Positions 46,497 to 56,123 are shown, counted from the stretch's first letter. The stretch: DNA of 64,000 bases from Shewanella polaris (GCF_006385555.1 NZ_CP041036.1:4464001-4528000); one strand, 5' to 3'. A program made the numbers and translations. Notes: generated by a model not told the origin, from the letters alone.

Positions 46497-47447
46497 ATGT
46501 GCTCTCTCATGCCAAATCCATCAACTACAGCAGTAAAATTATGGTTATTTGTCGCCATCGGCTTAGTTTGTCTCACACCATTAATCTCCTCTCCCGTAGC
46601 TTTGCTTATTGGCTTTACCTTAGCGAGTGTAGGATTGGTTCCTGAGAGTATCGATTTAAGTAAATGGACTAAAAAGCTATTAGCTTATTCTATTGTCGGT
46701 TTGGGATTTGGTATCAATTTACCTGAAGCCATTGCAGCCAGTAGCCATAATCTCGGACTTATTATCGGATCAATCTTTTTCACGTTAACCTTAGGCTTTG
46801 TATTAACACGCTTAGTGGGCTTAGAAATCAAAACAGGTCATTTAATCAGTTGTGGTACTGCGATATGTGGTGGTAGTGCCATCGCTGCGGTAGCGCCAGC
46901 TATTAATGCGAGAAACGACCAAATAGCAGTCTCTTTAGCTTGTGTGTTTATTCTTAATTCAATCGCGTTATTTGTATTCCCTACCATCGGGCATGCATTG
47001 CAGCTTTCACAATATGATTTTGGTGTTTGGAGTGCAATTGCCATCCATGATACTTCATCTGTTGTTGGGGCTGCGGCCTCTTATGGGGATGAAGCGCTTA
47101 AAACCGCCACAACGATCAAGTTGGCAAGAGCGTTATGGATAATTCCTGTTGCATTAATCAGTGCCATTGCCTTTGGTGGTGATAAAAGAAAAATTACCAT
47201 TCCATTGTTTATCGTGTTTTATTGCATCGCAATTCTCATCGCTTATTTTGTACCACAAGGTCAGCCGATTTATAGCCTTCTATTTACTGTGTCTAAACAA
47301 ATGTTAGTGTTGTGTTTATTCTTAATTGGTGCGGCAATCACAGTAAAAAAAATACGCGCTAATGGACCTAAGCCACTATTGTTAGGTGTGTTGCTTTGGC
47401 TTGCTATTGGTGGGGCCTCGTTAACTTATATCGTCAATTTTAGCTAA
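46497..47447 (+). CDS. YeiH family putative sulfate exporter (UPF0324)
   Basis: A 316-residue membrane protein with about ten helices. The family core is present: LVPESIDLSKWTKKLLAYSIVGLGFGI, LISCGTAICGGSAIAAVAPAI, SAIAIHDTSSVVGAAA and LARALWIIPVALI. The family is named 'putative sulfate exporter'; transport has not been shown for most members. The start is uncertain: ATG at 46497 or the Met four codons later, both without a clear ribosome site. Confidence 0.85.
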   Translation: MCSLMPNPSTTAVKLWLFVAIGLVCLTPLISSPVALLIGFTLASVGLVPESIDLSKWTKKLLAYSIVGLGFGINLPEAIAASSHNLGLIIGSIFFTLTLGFVLTRLVGLEIKTGHLISCGTAICGGSAIAAVAPAINARNDQIAVSLACVFILNSIALFVFPTIGHALQLSQYDFGVWSAIAIHDTSSVVGAAASYGDEALKTATTIKLARALWIIPVALISAIAFGGDKRKITIPLFIVFYCIAILIAYFVPQGQPIYSLLFTVSKQMLVLCLFLIGAAITVKKIRANGPKPLLLGVLLWLAIGGASLTYIVNFS

Positions 47448-47517
47448 TATGAAGAGAGACAGACTACGGAGGGGTTATTTACTATAAGCATTGCAGGTGC
47501 TTGGATTAGAAAAATGC

Positions 47518-47700
47518 TTAAGCGTCATTTTGCGGCATATCGGGTTTGGTTAACGCCAGCCAAATGAGCCCACCAAATGCGAGCAACTCAATCAATGCTC
47601 GTGTGAGTCCGACGGTTTGAGTCGATGCGATCACTGCTATGATACATAAAGTGATCATAACCGCTATTTTAAGTCGACGTAACAATAAATGCTCTGTCAT
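47518..47700 (-). CDS. Small membrane protein of unknown function
   Basis: A 60-residue protein starting MTEHLLLRRLKIAVM, with two predicted membrane helices (about 12-28 and 33-50) and a short polar tail. GGAGGGAAA stands before the ATG at 47700, so the start is good. I do not recognise a named family. It is convergent with the YeiH-family gene. Confidence 0.65.
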   Translation of the reverse strand: MTEHLLLRRLKIAVMITLCIIAVIASTQTVGLTRALIELLAFGGLIWLALTKPDMPQNDA

Positions 47701-47961
47701 TTTCCCTCCAATATAATCATAAAAATCTATTATATTATTCAAGAAAAGTGATCTCTTACGCCAATATTAAATTTAACTATGAAATAACAGAACGATAAAA
47801 TACGCGCGCTCACAGTACTATAGTTAGCGTTAGCCCACGCCTGTGCTACCGACATTTACACTGATACATAAAAATATGATGGAGTCGTAATGGTAAATGG
47901 GATTGAGCAAGCCGTCTGACTTTACCCATTCGGCACATCTTAATATGATCAAATAGATTGC

Positions 47962-49155
47962 TTAGTAAAATGGGCTAGGATCGACATCGAGCGAGCCTGG
48001 CGATACGCCTCTCTCAATATGTAATTCAGATTTAAGCAAATCAACCATTGTAACTTCGGTATAGCGCTTATGTTTAATAGAATAAAAACATTTTACAATA
48101 GGATTAAGTGCATCACGCCCTTTTGAGTCCCAGACAATCCCTACTCGTTGATCCGATAACTGTACAATGGAACCAACAGGATAAATGCCCACACAACGAA
48201 TAAATTCATATACAAGCTTCTGATCTAAATGAAATGGGGTTAGGCTTATTAAAATTTTAAATGCTGCCGCTGGGCTCATGGCTTCTTTGTAACAACGGGC
48301 TGCAGTTAATGCATCAAAAATGTCGACAATACAGCTCATACGTCCATGTTGTGGAATTTCTTCGTCTTTTAAGCCGTTAGGATAACCGCGGCCATCAAGT
48401 TTTTCATGATGCATTAGGCACACATCTTTACTTACTTGTGATAAGCCTTTTGTCTCTTTCATGATTTCAATTGCATAGAACTGATGCAATTTCATGTGTT
48501 CAAATTCTTCTGGGGTTAACTTACCTGGCTTGTGTAATATTTCGTTGTCGACTTGAATTTTACCGATATCATGCAAAATACCACCAACAGCCATTTGCTT
48601 TAGTAGTTCTCGCTCAAGATGAAGGTGCTTGCCAAAAGTAACCAACAAGAAGGCCACATTAATAGAATGTTCAAGTAAATACGCATCTTTGGTACGTAAT
48701 GCAGAAATACACTTAAATGCATCAGGATCATCCATAACTGATTCAATCATTTTATCTGCAATATCTTCAAACTGACTCACTTCGATAGCTTTTCCGCCGA
48801 AAGTTTCAGACATCACTTTTTTGATTAACCCTTTGGCTTCAGCAAGTAGATTTTTGGCCTGACTTTGTCGACTATCCCGAGTAACCGTCGGTTTACGAAC
48901 AAGTAGGCTACTCGCAGAACTAGATTTCGCTGTATTTTTTAATCCACATGTATCTGAAGAGCGATCAATATCAACCCACACAGACAGAATATTGTTTTTT
49001 TTCAGTTTTAAAATGGCATCACGATGTTTGATTTGTCCTGGATTGCGAATAGCGACTTTACTTTGTTGATGATCTATCGCTGTCACAAACATGCCTAACG
49101 CAAGTTTATCTGTGGGGACTTTAATTAAATGGCTTGATTCTACAGAATCACTCAT
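47962..49155 (-). CDS. HD-GYP domain c-di-GMP phosphodiesterase with DUF3391
   Basis: A 397-residue cytoplasmic protein. The N-terminal DUF3391 region (about 1-140: LIKVPTDKLALGMFVTAID) precedes an HD-GYP phosphodiesterase domain. That domain carries HDIGKIQVD (HD at 195-196), the second metal-His pair MHHEKLDGRGYPNGL (GYP at 257-259) and the usual downstream DIFDALTAARCYK. HD-GYP enzymes hydrolyse c-di-GMP to GMP through a metal centre; all motif residues are intact. It is transcribed alone. Confidence 0.93.
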   Translation of the reverse strand: MSDSVESSHLIKVPTDKLALGMFVTAIDHQQSKVAIRNPGQIKHRDAILKLKKNNILSVWVDIDRSSDTCGLKNTAKSSSASSLLVRKPTVTRDSRQSQAKNLLAEAKGLIKKVMSETFGGKAIEVSQFEDIADKMIESVMDDPDAFKCISALRTKDAYLLEHSINVAFLLVTFGKHLHLERELLKQMAVGGILHDIGKIQVDNEILHKPGKLTPEEFEHMKLHQFYAIEIMKETKGLSQVSKDVCLMHHEKLDGRGYPNGLKDEEIPQHGRMSCIVDIFDALTAARCYKEAMSPAAAFKILISLTPFHLDQKLVYEFIRCVGIYPVGSIVQLSDQRVGIVWDSKGRDALNPIVKCFYSIKHKRYTEVTMVDLLKSELHIERGVSPGSLDVDPSPFY

Positions 49156-49445
49156 TGTATAAATTACTCTACGTTAAAATCAGGAATAAGATATTTGTCA
49201 TGTACGACTTGTTATACTTTGTACTATTTTAAGTAAATCATCTATGTTTTTTACTTGAATACGGCCTTATAATCACATTTTTACTCAATATGTCTGACGA
49301 AACTTTAAACATAAATAATCACTATTATTATTTCTCTTTTATTGATTAAATGGAATGATTTACTGTCACATTCTTTGTCGTGCATCCATGTCAGTAAAGA
49401 GTAAGCTATATTAGCAATTAAGATCACACGCTTTAATCTTACCAA

Positions 49446-50864
49446 TTGACACAATTTCACTGGTTTATTAACGTTAGCCCTCAGCTGTTATACGAGAGGT
49501 TCAGATTGACAGGTCACTTTTTTTCATCACAATTTAGCGAGCTAATTGCTAAGCTTGAGCAACTTCGCCTAGTACCGATCTGTGATCCCATAGTGCAACT
49601 CTCTGTTGAGGGGCCTGCACTGCCCTTAATATCTTGGTTAAGCGCCCAAACCTTATACCCAAAAATCTATTGGCACGGACGTGATAGAGATGAAGATATT
49701 GCCGCCATAGGCTCATGCAAATCATTTTATTTTGCCGATCAAGTTGACGACAATGCTCTGGCAAATATTTATCAACAACAACGTAATAAAACTAACCATC
49801 AAGACATTCGTTATTATGGTGGCTTAGCGTTTGACCGCAGCGTTGAGTGCTGGCCAGAATTTGGTCGTGCACATTTCATACTGCCAAGAATTGAATTACG
49901 CCGTAATGGAAACAAGGTTAGGATATTAGTGAATCTTAACTTTGAAAATAATGATCTTGAAGATGAAATTCAAGCGGCGTTAAATGCCATCGCAACAATA
50001 CAAAAGCCACAGCCTTTATCTCCGCTTAACAAACTCTCGTTAATCAGCCGGAGTGATTTACCCAATTATTCACGTTGGAAAGAATTAGTAGAACAGGTCA
50101 CTCAGGCCAATTTTATACAATCAACACCTAAAGTCGTATTGTCGCGCCACAGCCAAATTGATGTCGATGATAATATTGATCCTTGGGCTGTTCTAGCATG
50201 TTGGCAAGGCCGTAATCCAAATAGTTTTCAATTTGGCTTTCAGTTTAGCCCTGAGCGCGCATTTATTTCCTGCTCTCCAGAACGATTATATTTACGCCGT
50301 CAACAAGAGCTATTTACTGAAGCATTAGCAGGAACGACTGTCCGTGGGTTAAATCCGGATGAGGACAATATACTGGCACAAGCATTGTTGGACGATTGCA
50401 AAAACAGCCATGAAAACCAACTTGTCAGAAAACACATTGTCGATGCGCTTACCCCACTAAGTCAGTACGTGGGTGCTGATGAGCAACCAAAAATCTTTAA
50501 ATTAAACCATATTCAACATTTACATCGTTCTATCCGAGCGCAGTTAAACCCTGGCGTAAGTGACTTTGAATTATTACGTGCACTGCATCCGACGCCTGCT
50601 GTAGGGGGATTACCACGTCATGCAGCACTGAACTTTATCCGTCAACGCGAAGGTTATGCTAGAGGTTGGTATGCAGGAGCGTGCGGTTATTTAAATCACC
50701 ATGAATCTGAATTCTCAGTTGCTATTAGAAGTGCACTAATCGAACCAAGAAGAATCAATTTATTTGCCGGTGCCGGAATTGTTGCAGGTTCAAACCCTGA
50801 AGAAGAATGGCAAGAGCTGGAAAATAAACTCGCGACAGTATTGTCTATTTTAATCGATTTTTAA
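49446..50864 (+). CDS. menF: Isochorismate synthase, menaquinone pathway
   Basis: A 472-residue chorismate-binding enzyme converting chorismate to isochorismate for menaquinone synthesis. The C-terminal chorismate-binding core (about 210-470) shows SPERLYLR, FTEALAGTTVRG, HPTPAVGGLPR, GWYAGACGYLN and FAGAGIVAGSNPEEEWQELENK. The open frame begins with TTG and has no clear ribosome site, so the true start may differ slightly. Menaquinone is central to anaerobic respiration in this organism. Confidence 0.9.
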   Translation: MTQFHWFINVSPQLLYERFRLTGHFFSSQFSELIAKLEQLRLVPICDPIVQLSVEGPALPLISWLSAQTLYPKIYWHGRDRDEDIAAIGSCKSFYFADQVDDNALANIYQQQRNKTNHQDIRYYGGLAFDRSVECWPEFGRAHFILPRIELRRNGNKVRILVNLNFENNDLEDEIQAALNAIATIQKPQPLSPLNKLSLISRSDLPNYSRWKELVEQVTQANFIQSTPKVVLSRHSQIDVDDNIDPWAVLACWQGRNPNSFQFGFQFSPERAFISCSPERLYLRRQQELFTEALAGTTVRGLNPDEDNILAQALLDDCKNSHENQLVRKHIVDALTPLSQYVGADEQPKIFKLNHIQHLHRSIRAQLNPGVSDFELLRALHPTPAVGGLPRHAALNFIRQREGYARGWYAGACGYLNHHESEFSVAIRSALIEPRRINLFAGAGIVAGSNPEEEWQELENKLATVLSILIDF

Positions 50865-51141
50865 CATCATCCTAGCTTATAGGCGTTGCCCTTTAAGGTC
50901 ATATCAAAACATCGAGTACTGCTTTCGCTTGGGTAACACAAGTGTTATCATCCTGCCCCGCGTTTACTCCAGCCAAAGATTACTGGCTAAAATAACCCTT
51001 AAAAGGTGCATTTTAGGTAAGCGCTATTGATAAACTAGCTCGACTAAAATAAAAATAATATTCTCTATGGCAGTCCCTAGCATGTTTATTAGCACACTAA
51101 GCCGTTTGCTTAATAACATCTAATACTGCTCTATCAATCAA
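50865..51141. other. Spacer upstream of the yhhQ riboswitch
   Basis: No gene recognised. It holds the 3' end of the menF transcript and presumably the yhhQ promoter; the preQ1-like element occupies its last 40 bases. Confidence 0.45.
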
Positions 51142-51181
51142 TAGCGGGTTCCCTCACCCCGTGCTAACCCAATTAAAAAGG
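51142..51181 (+). promoter_or_regulatory. Candidate preQ1-I riboswitch controlling yhhQ
   Basis: A compact element whose 5' part reads AGCGGGTTCCCTCACCCCGT: P1 stem GCGGG (51144-51148) with CCCGT (51158-51162), conserved GGTTC and C-rich loop, then an A-rich tail ending AATTAAAAAGG. The last AAGG is the yhhQ ribosome site, and the AGG could pair with CCT in the loop (pseudoknot P2), so ligand would block translation. The downstream gene imports the same queuosine precursors, which supports the call. The tail is longer than in textbook examples. Confidence 0.6.
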
Positions 51182-51188
51182 CCACAAT

Positions 51189-51869
51189 ATGTTGATGTTA
51201 ACTCAGGCGAAATATCGCCGTGCACTGATGTTACTAGTCAGTTTTCATATATTAATTATTTGCGCAAGTAACTACCTTGTTCAACTTCCCTTCCAGATTT
51301 TTAGCTTCCATACAACTTGGGGTGCATTTAGCTTCCCGTTTGTCTATTTAGCTACTGATTTAACCGTTAGAATTTTTGGTCAACAAGCCGCTAGAGGCAT
51401 TATCCTCAAAGCTATGGTGCCAGCACTAGTCGTATCATATTTAGTGGGCGTGCTATTTCATCAAGGCCAATTACAATCTTTATCAACCTTAACTGACTGG
51501 AACAGCTTTGTATTTCGTATCGCATTTGCCAGCTTTGTCGCTTACTTAATTGGCCAATTAATGGATATCACGGTATTTGCAAAATTGCGTCAGGCAAAAG
51601 CATGGTGGGTTGCACCGGCCGCATCTACGTTAATAGGCAACTTGGTCGATACCTTAGTGTTTTTCAGTGTGGCATTTTATGCCTCAAATGATGCGTTTAT
51701 GGCGACTCACTGGCCAGAAATAGCCAGCGTTGATTACACCTTTAAGCTTTTGGTTAGTCTGGGACTTTTTTTACCTGCGTATGGTGTGCTATTGAAAGTT
51801 CTGCAAGACAAAATTTTATTGAGTGCCACCACTGATAATGACAACGTTGTCATTCAAGTATCTAAATAA
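51189..51869 (+). CDS. yhhQ: YhhQ, queuosine precursor (7-cyano-7-deazaguanine) transporter
   Basis: A 226-residue inner-membrane protein with about six helices. The family core (FHTTWGAFSFPFVYLATDLTVRIFG and SFVAYLIGQLMDITVFAKLR) identifies the YhhQ/QueT-like queuosine-precursor transporter. Import of preQ0 or preQ1 allows tRNA queuosine modification without de novo synthesis. The start is set by AAAAAGG eight bases upstream, which is part of a candidate preQ1 riboswitch. Confidence 0.92.
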   Translation: MLMLTQAKYRRALMLLVSFHILIICASNYLVQLPFQIFSFHTTWGAFSFPFVYLATDLTVRIFGQQAARGIILKAMVPALVVSYLVGVLFHQGQLQSLSTLTDWNSFVFRIAFASFVAYLIGQLMDITVFAKLRQAKAWWVAPAASTLIGNLVDTLVFFSVAFYASNDAFMATHWPEIASVDYTFKLLVSLGLFLPAYGVLLKVLQDKILLSATTDNDNVVIQVSK

Positions 51870-52225
51870 TACGGTTTGATGATTTGTGGATGAGCAAAGC
51901 AACTGCTAGCTCCAATAAGTATGTTGTCGCAGTGTTTTGCTCATTCGATGTTTATAACATGAGAACTAGAACTCGATTGACAACTTAGCTCTATAGCTTG
52001 AACGTATTAACCACTGGAATGATGTGCCTTGTTGCCCGTTACAATTCAAGATTTGACATCGTTATGATGACCTTAAAAAACTGACATCCTACATTATTAA
52101 GTCAACACCTCACAAAATACATCACACGATACTCTATATTTCCCATTAAAATCAGATAGTAAAAATTTTTTACAGCCTGTTTAATGTAAAGATTAGATTA
52201 ATGTTGATAAACACTTGCAAATACA
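51870..52225. other. Spacer between yhhQ and ryhB
   Basis: No gene or structured element recognised apart from AT-rich sequence leading into the ryhB promoter. Confidence 0.45.
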
Positions 52226-52244
52226 AATGAGAATGATTACTATT
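52226..52244 (+). promoter_or_regulatory. Fur box at the ryhB promoter
   Basis: AATGAGAATGATTACTATT matches the 7-1-7 Fur pattern (TGA-AAT-ATT core) at most positions and overlaps the likely -10 element TATTAT (52241-52246). Confidence 0.75.
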
Positions 52245-52251
52245 ATCTGGC

Positions 52252-52370
52252 GTTCCAAAACTCGGTTTAGTAATTAAAGACTTCATCACCTTTAATTGGT
52301 TTTCAGAGTTCGCAAGCACGACATTGCTCACACACTCTTTGTGGCCGGGTTAATCACCCGGCTTTTTTTT
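52252..52370 (+). ncRNA. ryhB: RyhB-type iron-responsive small RNA
   Basis: The conserved RyhB core AGCACGACATTGCTCACA (52315-52332) is identical to that of enterobacterial RyhB. It is preceded by a Fur box and followed by a strong terminator (stem GCCGGGT/ACCCGGC at 52344-52362, then eight Ts). The 5' end is estimated from the -10 element, giving about 119 bases. RyhB represses iron-using protein mRNAs when iron is scarce, usually with Hfq. The gene lies in an otherwise empty spacer. Confidence 0.88.
52344..52370 (+). terminator. RyhB terminator
   Basis: 7-bp GC-rich stem with TAATC loop and a T8 tail on the plus strand; this is the 3' end of ryhB. Confidence 0.92.
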
Positions 52371-52383
52371 GCCTATTTTTTAG

Positions 52384-54528
52384 TTATGACTGTTTATCAC
52401 CAAAATGTAGCCCTTCATAAGGCCCAAGCTGCTGATCATCTTTAGCTTTAGAATAAAGTCCGATAGTAAATATGGTGCCTTTTCCGACGGTAGAGTTCAC
52501 TTCAATTGTGCCACCAAGTCGTTTAATAATTCCATAACTCAAAGACAGGCCTAAGCCAGTACCATCTTTACGTGTGGTATAAAATGGATCAAAGATACGG
52601 CTCAAATCGTCTTTAGTAATCCCCATACCTTCATCTTCAACTTCAATTTTTACCCCAATAGTTTTGCCATCTTCCAGCCAGTCGTAAGTTCGTAACCAAA
52701 TTCGACCTTTATTTTCAATCGCATGGGCAGCGTTAACCATTAGGTTAATCAGTACTTGTAATAATTGAGGTCGATTGACTTCAACAGAGCCTGTTGCGGT
52801 AAATTCCTTAATCAACTTAACTTCTTGTTGTTCAATAGAGTGGCGTGCTAACAACAGCATTTCTTCTACAATCGGCGTCACGGGTTGTGATGTTATAGGT
52901 GCATTAAATTCACCAGGGCGACTGTACTGCAGCAAACTACGAATAATAGTGGTGATCCTGCCCACTTGTTGGATAACCAATTCAATTTCTTCTTCAACTA
53001 CTGCAACATTGTCACCAAGTTCATATTTAAGTAGTTCCATATTTCCCAGAATAACGGCGGTAGGATTATTTATTTCATGAGCAATACCCGCTATAAGCTC
53101 TCCCAACGCAGTCAATTTCTCATTCGTAACCAGTTGCTGTCTTGTCGCGTGTAACAAGGCCACATTGCGTTCGAGTTCTTCGGTTTTATCTTGTAAGCTG
53201 CGGGTTCGCTGTTCGACTTTAATTTCAAGTTGCTCTGCTGCCGCTTGAATTTGGGCATTACGTCGTTGTAACTGATCAAGCATACTGTCAAATTGCTCTG
53301 CTAATTTGGTCAGTTCGTTATCTCTATTTAAGCCTAACTTACCAATTCTGATATTACGCCCAGATTGTACTGCGGTAACAACTTGGTGAATATATTCAAT
53401 AGGTTGGAGTAAACTATTGGCGCCACGATAAACCAGTAAACCTGAAATTAGCAACACGAAAACTAAAATGGTACCTAGCTCGATAATATTGAGTAAATAA
53501 TTATGCAAAAAAGGAGACTCTGAAAAACCCGCATAAACCATCCCAATCCTTTTTCCATGTACATCGAGTAAAGGCAGATATCCGGATATATACCAATCAT
53601 TAAGTACGAAAGCACGATTTATCCACGTTTGGCCTTCAACGAGCACTTGCTGATAAACGTTATCGGATACTAATGTACCAAGCGCCCTGTTAGGTTTTTG
53701 AGTATTCTTAGGAAATGGCTCCATCAGCACATTAGTACTGATGCGGATTTTATCCAAAAACACTGTCACTGTTCCGATTGAACGTTCAGGTAATGTGCCT
53801 TTTCCGTACACTAAGTCACGAATATGGTCGACGATGACAGTATTATGATTAAATAATATTCCACCATCTAAATACCAAAACACATTTCCAGACAGGTCAG
53901 CTATTGGTACTAAGGTTCGGCTGAGCAAACCACGCGTTTCAAGCTTTTGGCTTGGCTGTTGCGCATGCGGTGTTGGGATGATTGTAATTTGGGCTTGTTT
54001 AACTAAATTGGCATTGATCCGTTCAAGGCGTTTTGCAGGCAATACCATTAGCCCTGAAAATGCCTTCTTTTGGCTTTGATGTAGCATTCCTCGTAAGTCT
54101 GGATCGCCTGCGGCATCTGCAACACTAATTAAGCGTAAAAAATCTAATCCTAACGCTTGTTGCTGTTGTAATAATAGAATATTTATCGTATTAACCGCAT
54201 CAGGATTTGGTTGCTGCTCGCTGTTTTTTAATATCCGAAATGCATGTTGAAAATCCCATGACTCACTTATTGACGCTAATTGATATTGTTGCTGTTTTTG
54301 CACTTGCAACAAAGAACTGTTAGCCACAACCAAATCTGCCTTTACTTTCATAAACAGTTGGTTACCTGTGTATATTACATTCCAATAAATAGTAATAAAC
54401 ACTAGACTCACTAAGGTTAATAATATCGGCAACAAGGTTAAGAATAAAATTCGATAGCGCACTTTGGCTTGCATTTGCTGCCAACTAATACCAAAAACGC
54501 GTGTAAAAAGACTGGTAGAATTCACCAC
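52384..54528 (-). CDS. Sensor histidine kinase of a sigma-54 two-component system
   Basis: A 714-residue inner-membrane kinase. Helix 1 at about 26-50, a large periplasmic domain (about 55-345) of double-Cache type, helix 2 at about 350-368, HAMP, a coiled coil, then HisKA with IAGIAHEINNPTAV (His484) and HATPase with INLMVNAAHAIENKG, DEGMGI and GTGLGLSLSYGI. The translation start is GTG, with AGGAT upstream at the end of the regulator gene. It is cotranscribed with the response regulator at 54531 and divergent from the tungstate transporter genes, so it may sense a related anion or metabolite. Confidence 0.9.
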   Translation of the reverse strand: MVNSTSLFTRVFGISWQQMQAKVRYRILFLTLLPILLTLVSLVFITIYWNVIYTGNQLFMKVKADLVVANSSLLQVQKQQQYQLASISESWDFQHAFRILKNSEQQPNPDAVNTINILLLQQQQALGLDFLRLISVADAAGDPDLRGMLHQSQKKAFSGLMVLPAKRLERINANLVKQAQITIIPTPHAQQPSQKLETRGLLSRTLVPIADLSGNVFWYLDGGILFNHNTVIVDHIRDLVYGKGTLPERSIGTVTVFLDKIRISTNVLMEPFPKNTQKPNRALGTLVSDNVYQQVLVEGQTWINRAFVLNDWYISGYLPLLDVHGKRIGMVYAGFSESPFLHNYLLNIIELGTILVFVLLISGLLVYRGANSLLQPIEYIHQVVTAVQSGRNIRIGKLGLNRDNELTKLAEQFDSMLDQLQRRNAQIQAAAEQLEIKVEQRTRSLQDKTEELERNVALLHATRQQLVTNEKLTALGELIAGIAHEINNPTAVILGNMELLKYELGDNVAVVEEEIELVIQQVGRITTIIRSLLQYSRPGEFNAPITSQPVTPIVEEMLLLARHSIEQQEVKLIKEFTATGSVEVNRPQLLQVLINLMVNAAHAIENKGRIWLRTYDWLEDGKTIGVKIEVEDEGMGITKDDLSRIFDPFYTTRKDGTGLGLSLSYGIIKRLGGTIEVNSTVGKGTIFTIGLYSKAKDDQQLGPYEGLHFGDKQS

Positions 54529-54530
54529 GT

Positions 54531-55919
54531 TTATTGATCCTCGTAGTGTTCTTCTACAGTATTAAACCAATCTTTATATTTACGATCTAACGTTTTTCGA
54601 GACACGCCTAAATCACGTGCTGCGGCAGATTTATTACCATTATGACCATCAACAACTTGGGTCACATGTTGCTTCTCTACTTTTTTTAACGGCCAATCTA
54701 ACGGGTATCCCATAATATCGCTTACAGCAACGGATGCGGGCTTTTTCCAATATTCTGCAGGAGGTTTTCCCAATAAAATACAACGTTCAATCATATTGCG
54801 TAGTTCACGAATATTACCTGGCCAATCATACTGTTGCAGTACTTGTAGGTCTTCGTGGCTCCAAATAACATCTTTAATACCCAGCTCTTGCGACAATTGC
54901 AATGTAAAAAAATGAGTAAGCTCAACGACATCTTCTGGACGCGATCGCAATGAAGGTATAACAATATTCAACACATTCAGTCGGTAAAATAAATCACGCC
55001 TAAAGCGGCCAGCTTCTACTTCATCAATTAATAATCGATTGGTTGCTGCTACAACTCGCACATTAATATCGATTTCTTTTTCACTTCCCACAGGGCGAAT
55101 AGCCCGTTGTTCAAGCACCCTTAATAAGGCAGTTTGCATATTCATCGGCATTTCGCCAATTTCATCCAAAAAGATAGTGCCGCCAGAGGCATAACTAAAT
55201 AATCCCTCACGATTACCTTTTGCGCCAGTAAATGCACCCGCGGTATGACCAAACAGCTCACTGGCCAGTAATTCTGGGGCAATAGCGCCACAGTTCACTG
55301 GTACAAAAGCACCACTTCGACCACTTAACTGATGTAATTGTCTGGCCACCAGCTCTTTGCCTGTACCAGATTCGCCTTCAATTAATACGACAGCGTTTGT
55401 GGGTGCTATACGCTCGATAACTTCTTTGACATCACGAATGGCTTCGCTGTTGCCGATAATAGTGGATGATTGTCCATGTAATAATTCACGCCTCAACATA
55501 AAGTTTTCGCGCTTAAGCAAACGTTTTTCAATACAACGATCAACTGCGGTTATCATTTGCTCTAAATGAAACGGTTTCATAATAAAATCAGATGCACCAG
55601 CACGTAATGCTCTGATTGCCACATCCATATCCGCGTAGCCGGTCATAAAAATAATATCAGACTGTCTGTCCGGCTCATTAAGTGCTTCATGCCATTCGAT
55701 ACCAGAGCGATCTGGCAGACGAATATCCACAATCAATAAATCAAAATGACCATGGCTGCGTAACTCTTCGGCCTGAGCAATTGTGGAGGCGGTTTCAACC
55801 AGTGCAAATTTCTTTGCCAAGGCTTTCATCAAAAAACTCCGCATACCAGGTTCATCATCAACAATAAGCACTGACATTGTGGTTTTAGTTACTGGGTTAA
55901 TATGTTCATCTTGACTCAT
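54531..55919 (-). CDS. NtrC-family sigma-54 response regulator
   Basis: A 462-residue enhancer-binding regulator. The receiver (about 15-130) has DDEPGMR, acceptor Asp65 and Lys in IMKPFH. The AAA+ domain has Walker A GESGTGKE (182-189), GAFTGA (228-233) and FLDEIGEM. The Fis-type HTH (AARDLGVSRKTLDRKY) ends it. It is first in its operon, directly upstream of its partner kinase (2 bases between stop and start), and divergent from tupA. A sigma-54 promoter and two related dyads lie in the 294-base spacer, making tupABC its likely target. Confidence 0.93.
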   Translation of the reverse strand: MSQDEHINPVTKTTMSVLIVDDEPGMRSFLMKALAKKFALVETASTIAQAEELRSHGHFDLLIVDIRLPDRSGIEWHEALNEPDRQSDIIFMTGYADMDVAIRALRAGASDFIMKPFHLEQMITAVDRCIEKRLLKRENFMLRRELLHGQSSTIIGNSEAIRDVKEVIERIAPTNAVVLIEGESGTGKELVARQLHQLSGRSGAFVPVNCGAIAPELLASELFGHTAGAFTGAKGNREGLFSYASGGTIFLDEIGEMPMNMQTALLRVLEQRAIRPVGSEKEIDINVRVVAATNRLLIDEVEAGRFRRDLFYRLNVLNIVIPSLRSRPEDVVELTHFFTLQLSQELGIKDVIWSHEDLQVLQQYDWPGNIRELRNMIERCILLGKPPAEYWKKPASVAVSDIMGYPLDWPLKKVEKQHVTQVVDGHNGNKSAAARDLGVSRKTLDRKYKDWFNTVEEHYEDQ

Positions 55920-55935
55920 AACGGGACTCTTATTT

Positions 55936-55947
55936 GGACATTTTGAC
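55936..55947. promoter_or_regulatory. Candidate activator site 1 upstream of tupA
   Basis: GGACATTTTGAC, a near-palindromic sequence similar to GGACAATTTGTC at 56018-56029; centres are 82 bases apart, about eight helical turns. Confidence 0.4.
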
Positions 55948-56017
55948 GTACTTTGTTAACACTCTATCACCGAATATCTATGACTAGGTCACTATGAACC
56001 ATAGAAAAGTGATCGTG

Positions 56018-56029
56018 GGACAATTTGTC
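56018..56029. promoter_or_regulatory. Candidate activator site 2 upstream of tupA
   Basis: GGACAATTTGTC contains the dyad GACAA-T-TTGTC and lies about 80-90 bases upstream of the sigma-54 promoter, typical placement for an enhancer-binding protein. Confidence 0.45.
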
Positions 56030-56107
56030 TCGAATAAATTATCACAGCTTGGGAGCAAGTTCACAGTTTCGATTTTATGCGTGAACAGTATTTGCAATAA
56101 AACGGTT

Positions 56108-56123
56108 TGGCATTTAACTTGCT
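56108..56123 (+). promoter_or_regulatory. Sigma-54 (-24/-12) promoter of tupA
   Basis: TGGCATTTAACTTGCT matches TGGCAC-N5-TTGCW at all conserved -24 GG and -12 GC positions, 91 bases upstream of tupA and divergent from a sigma-54 activator gene. Confidence 0.7.
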
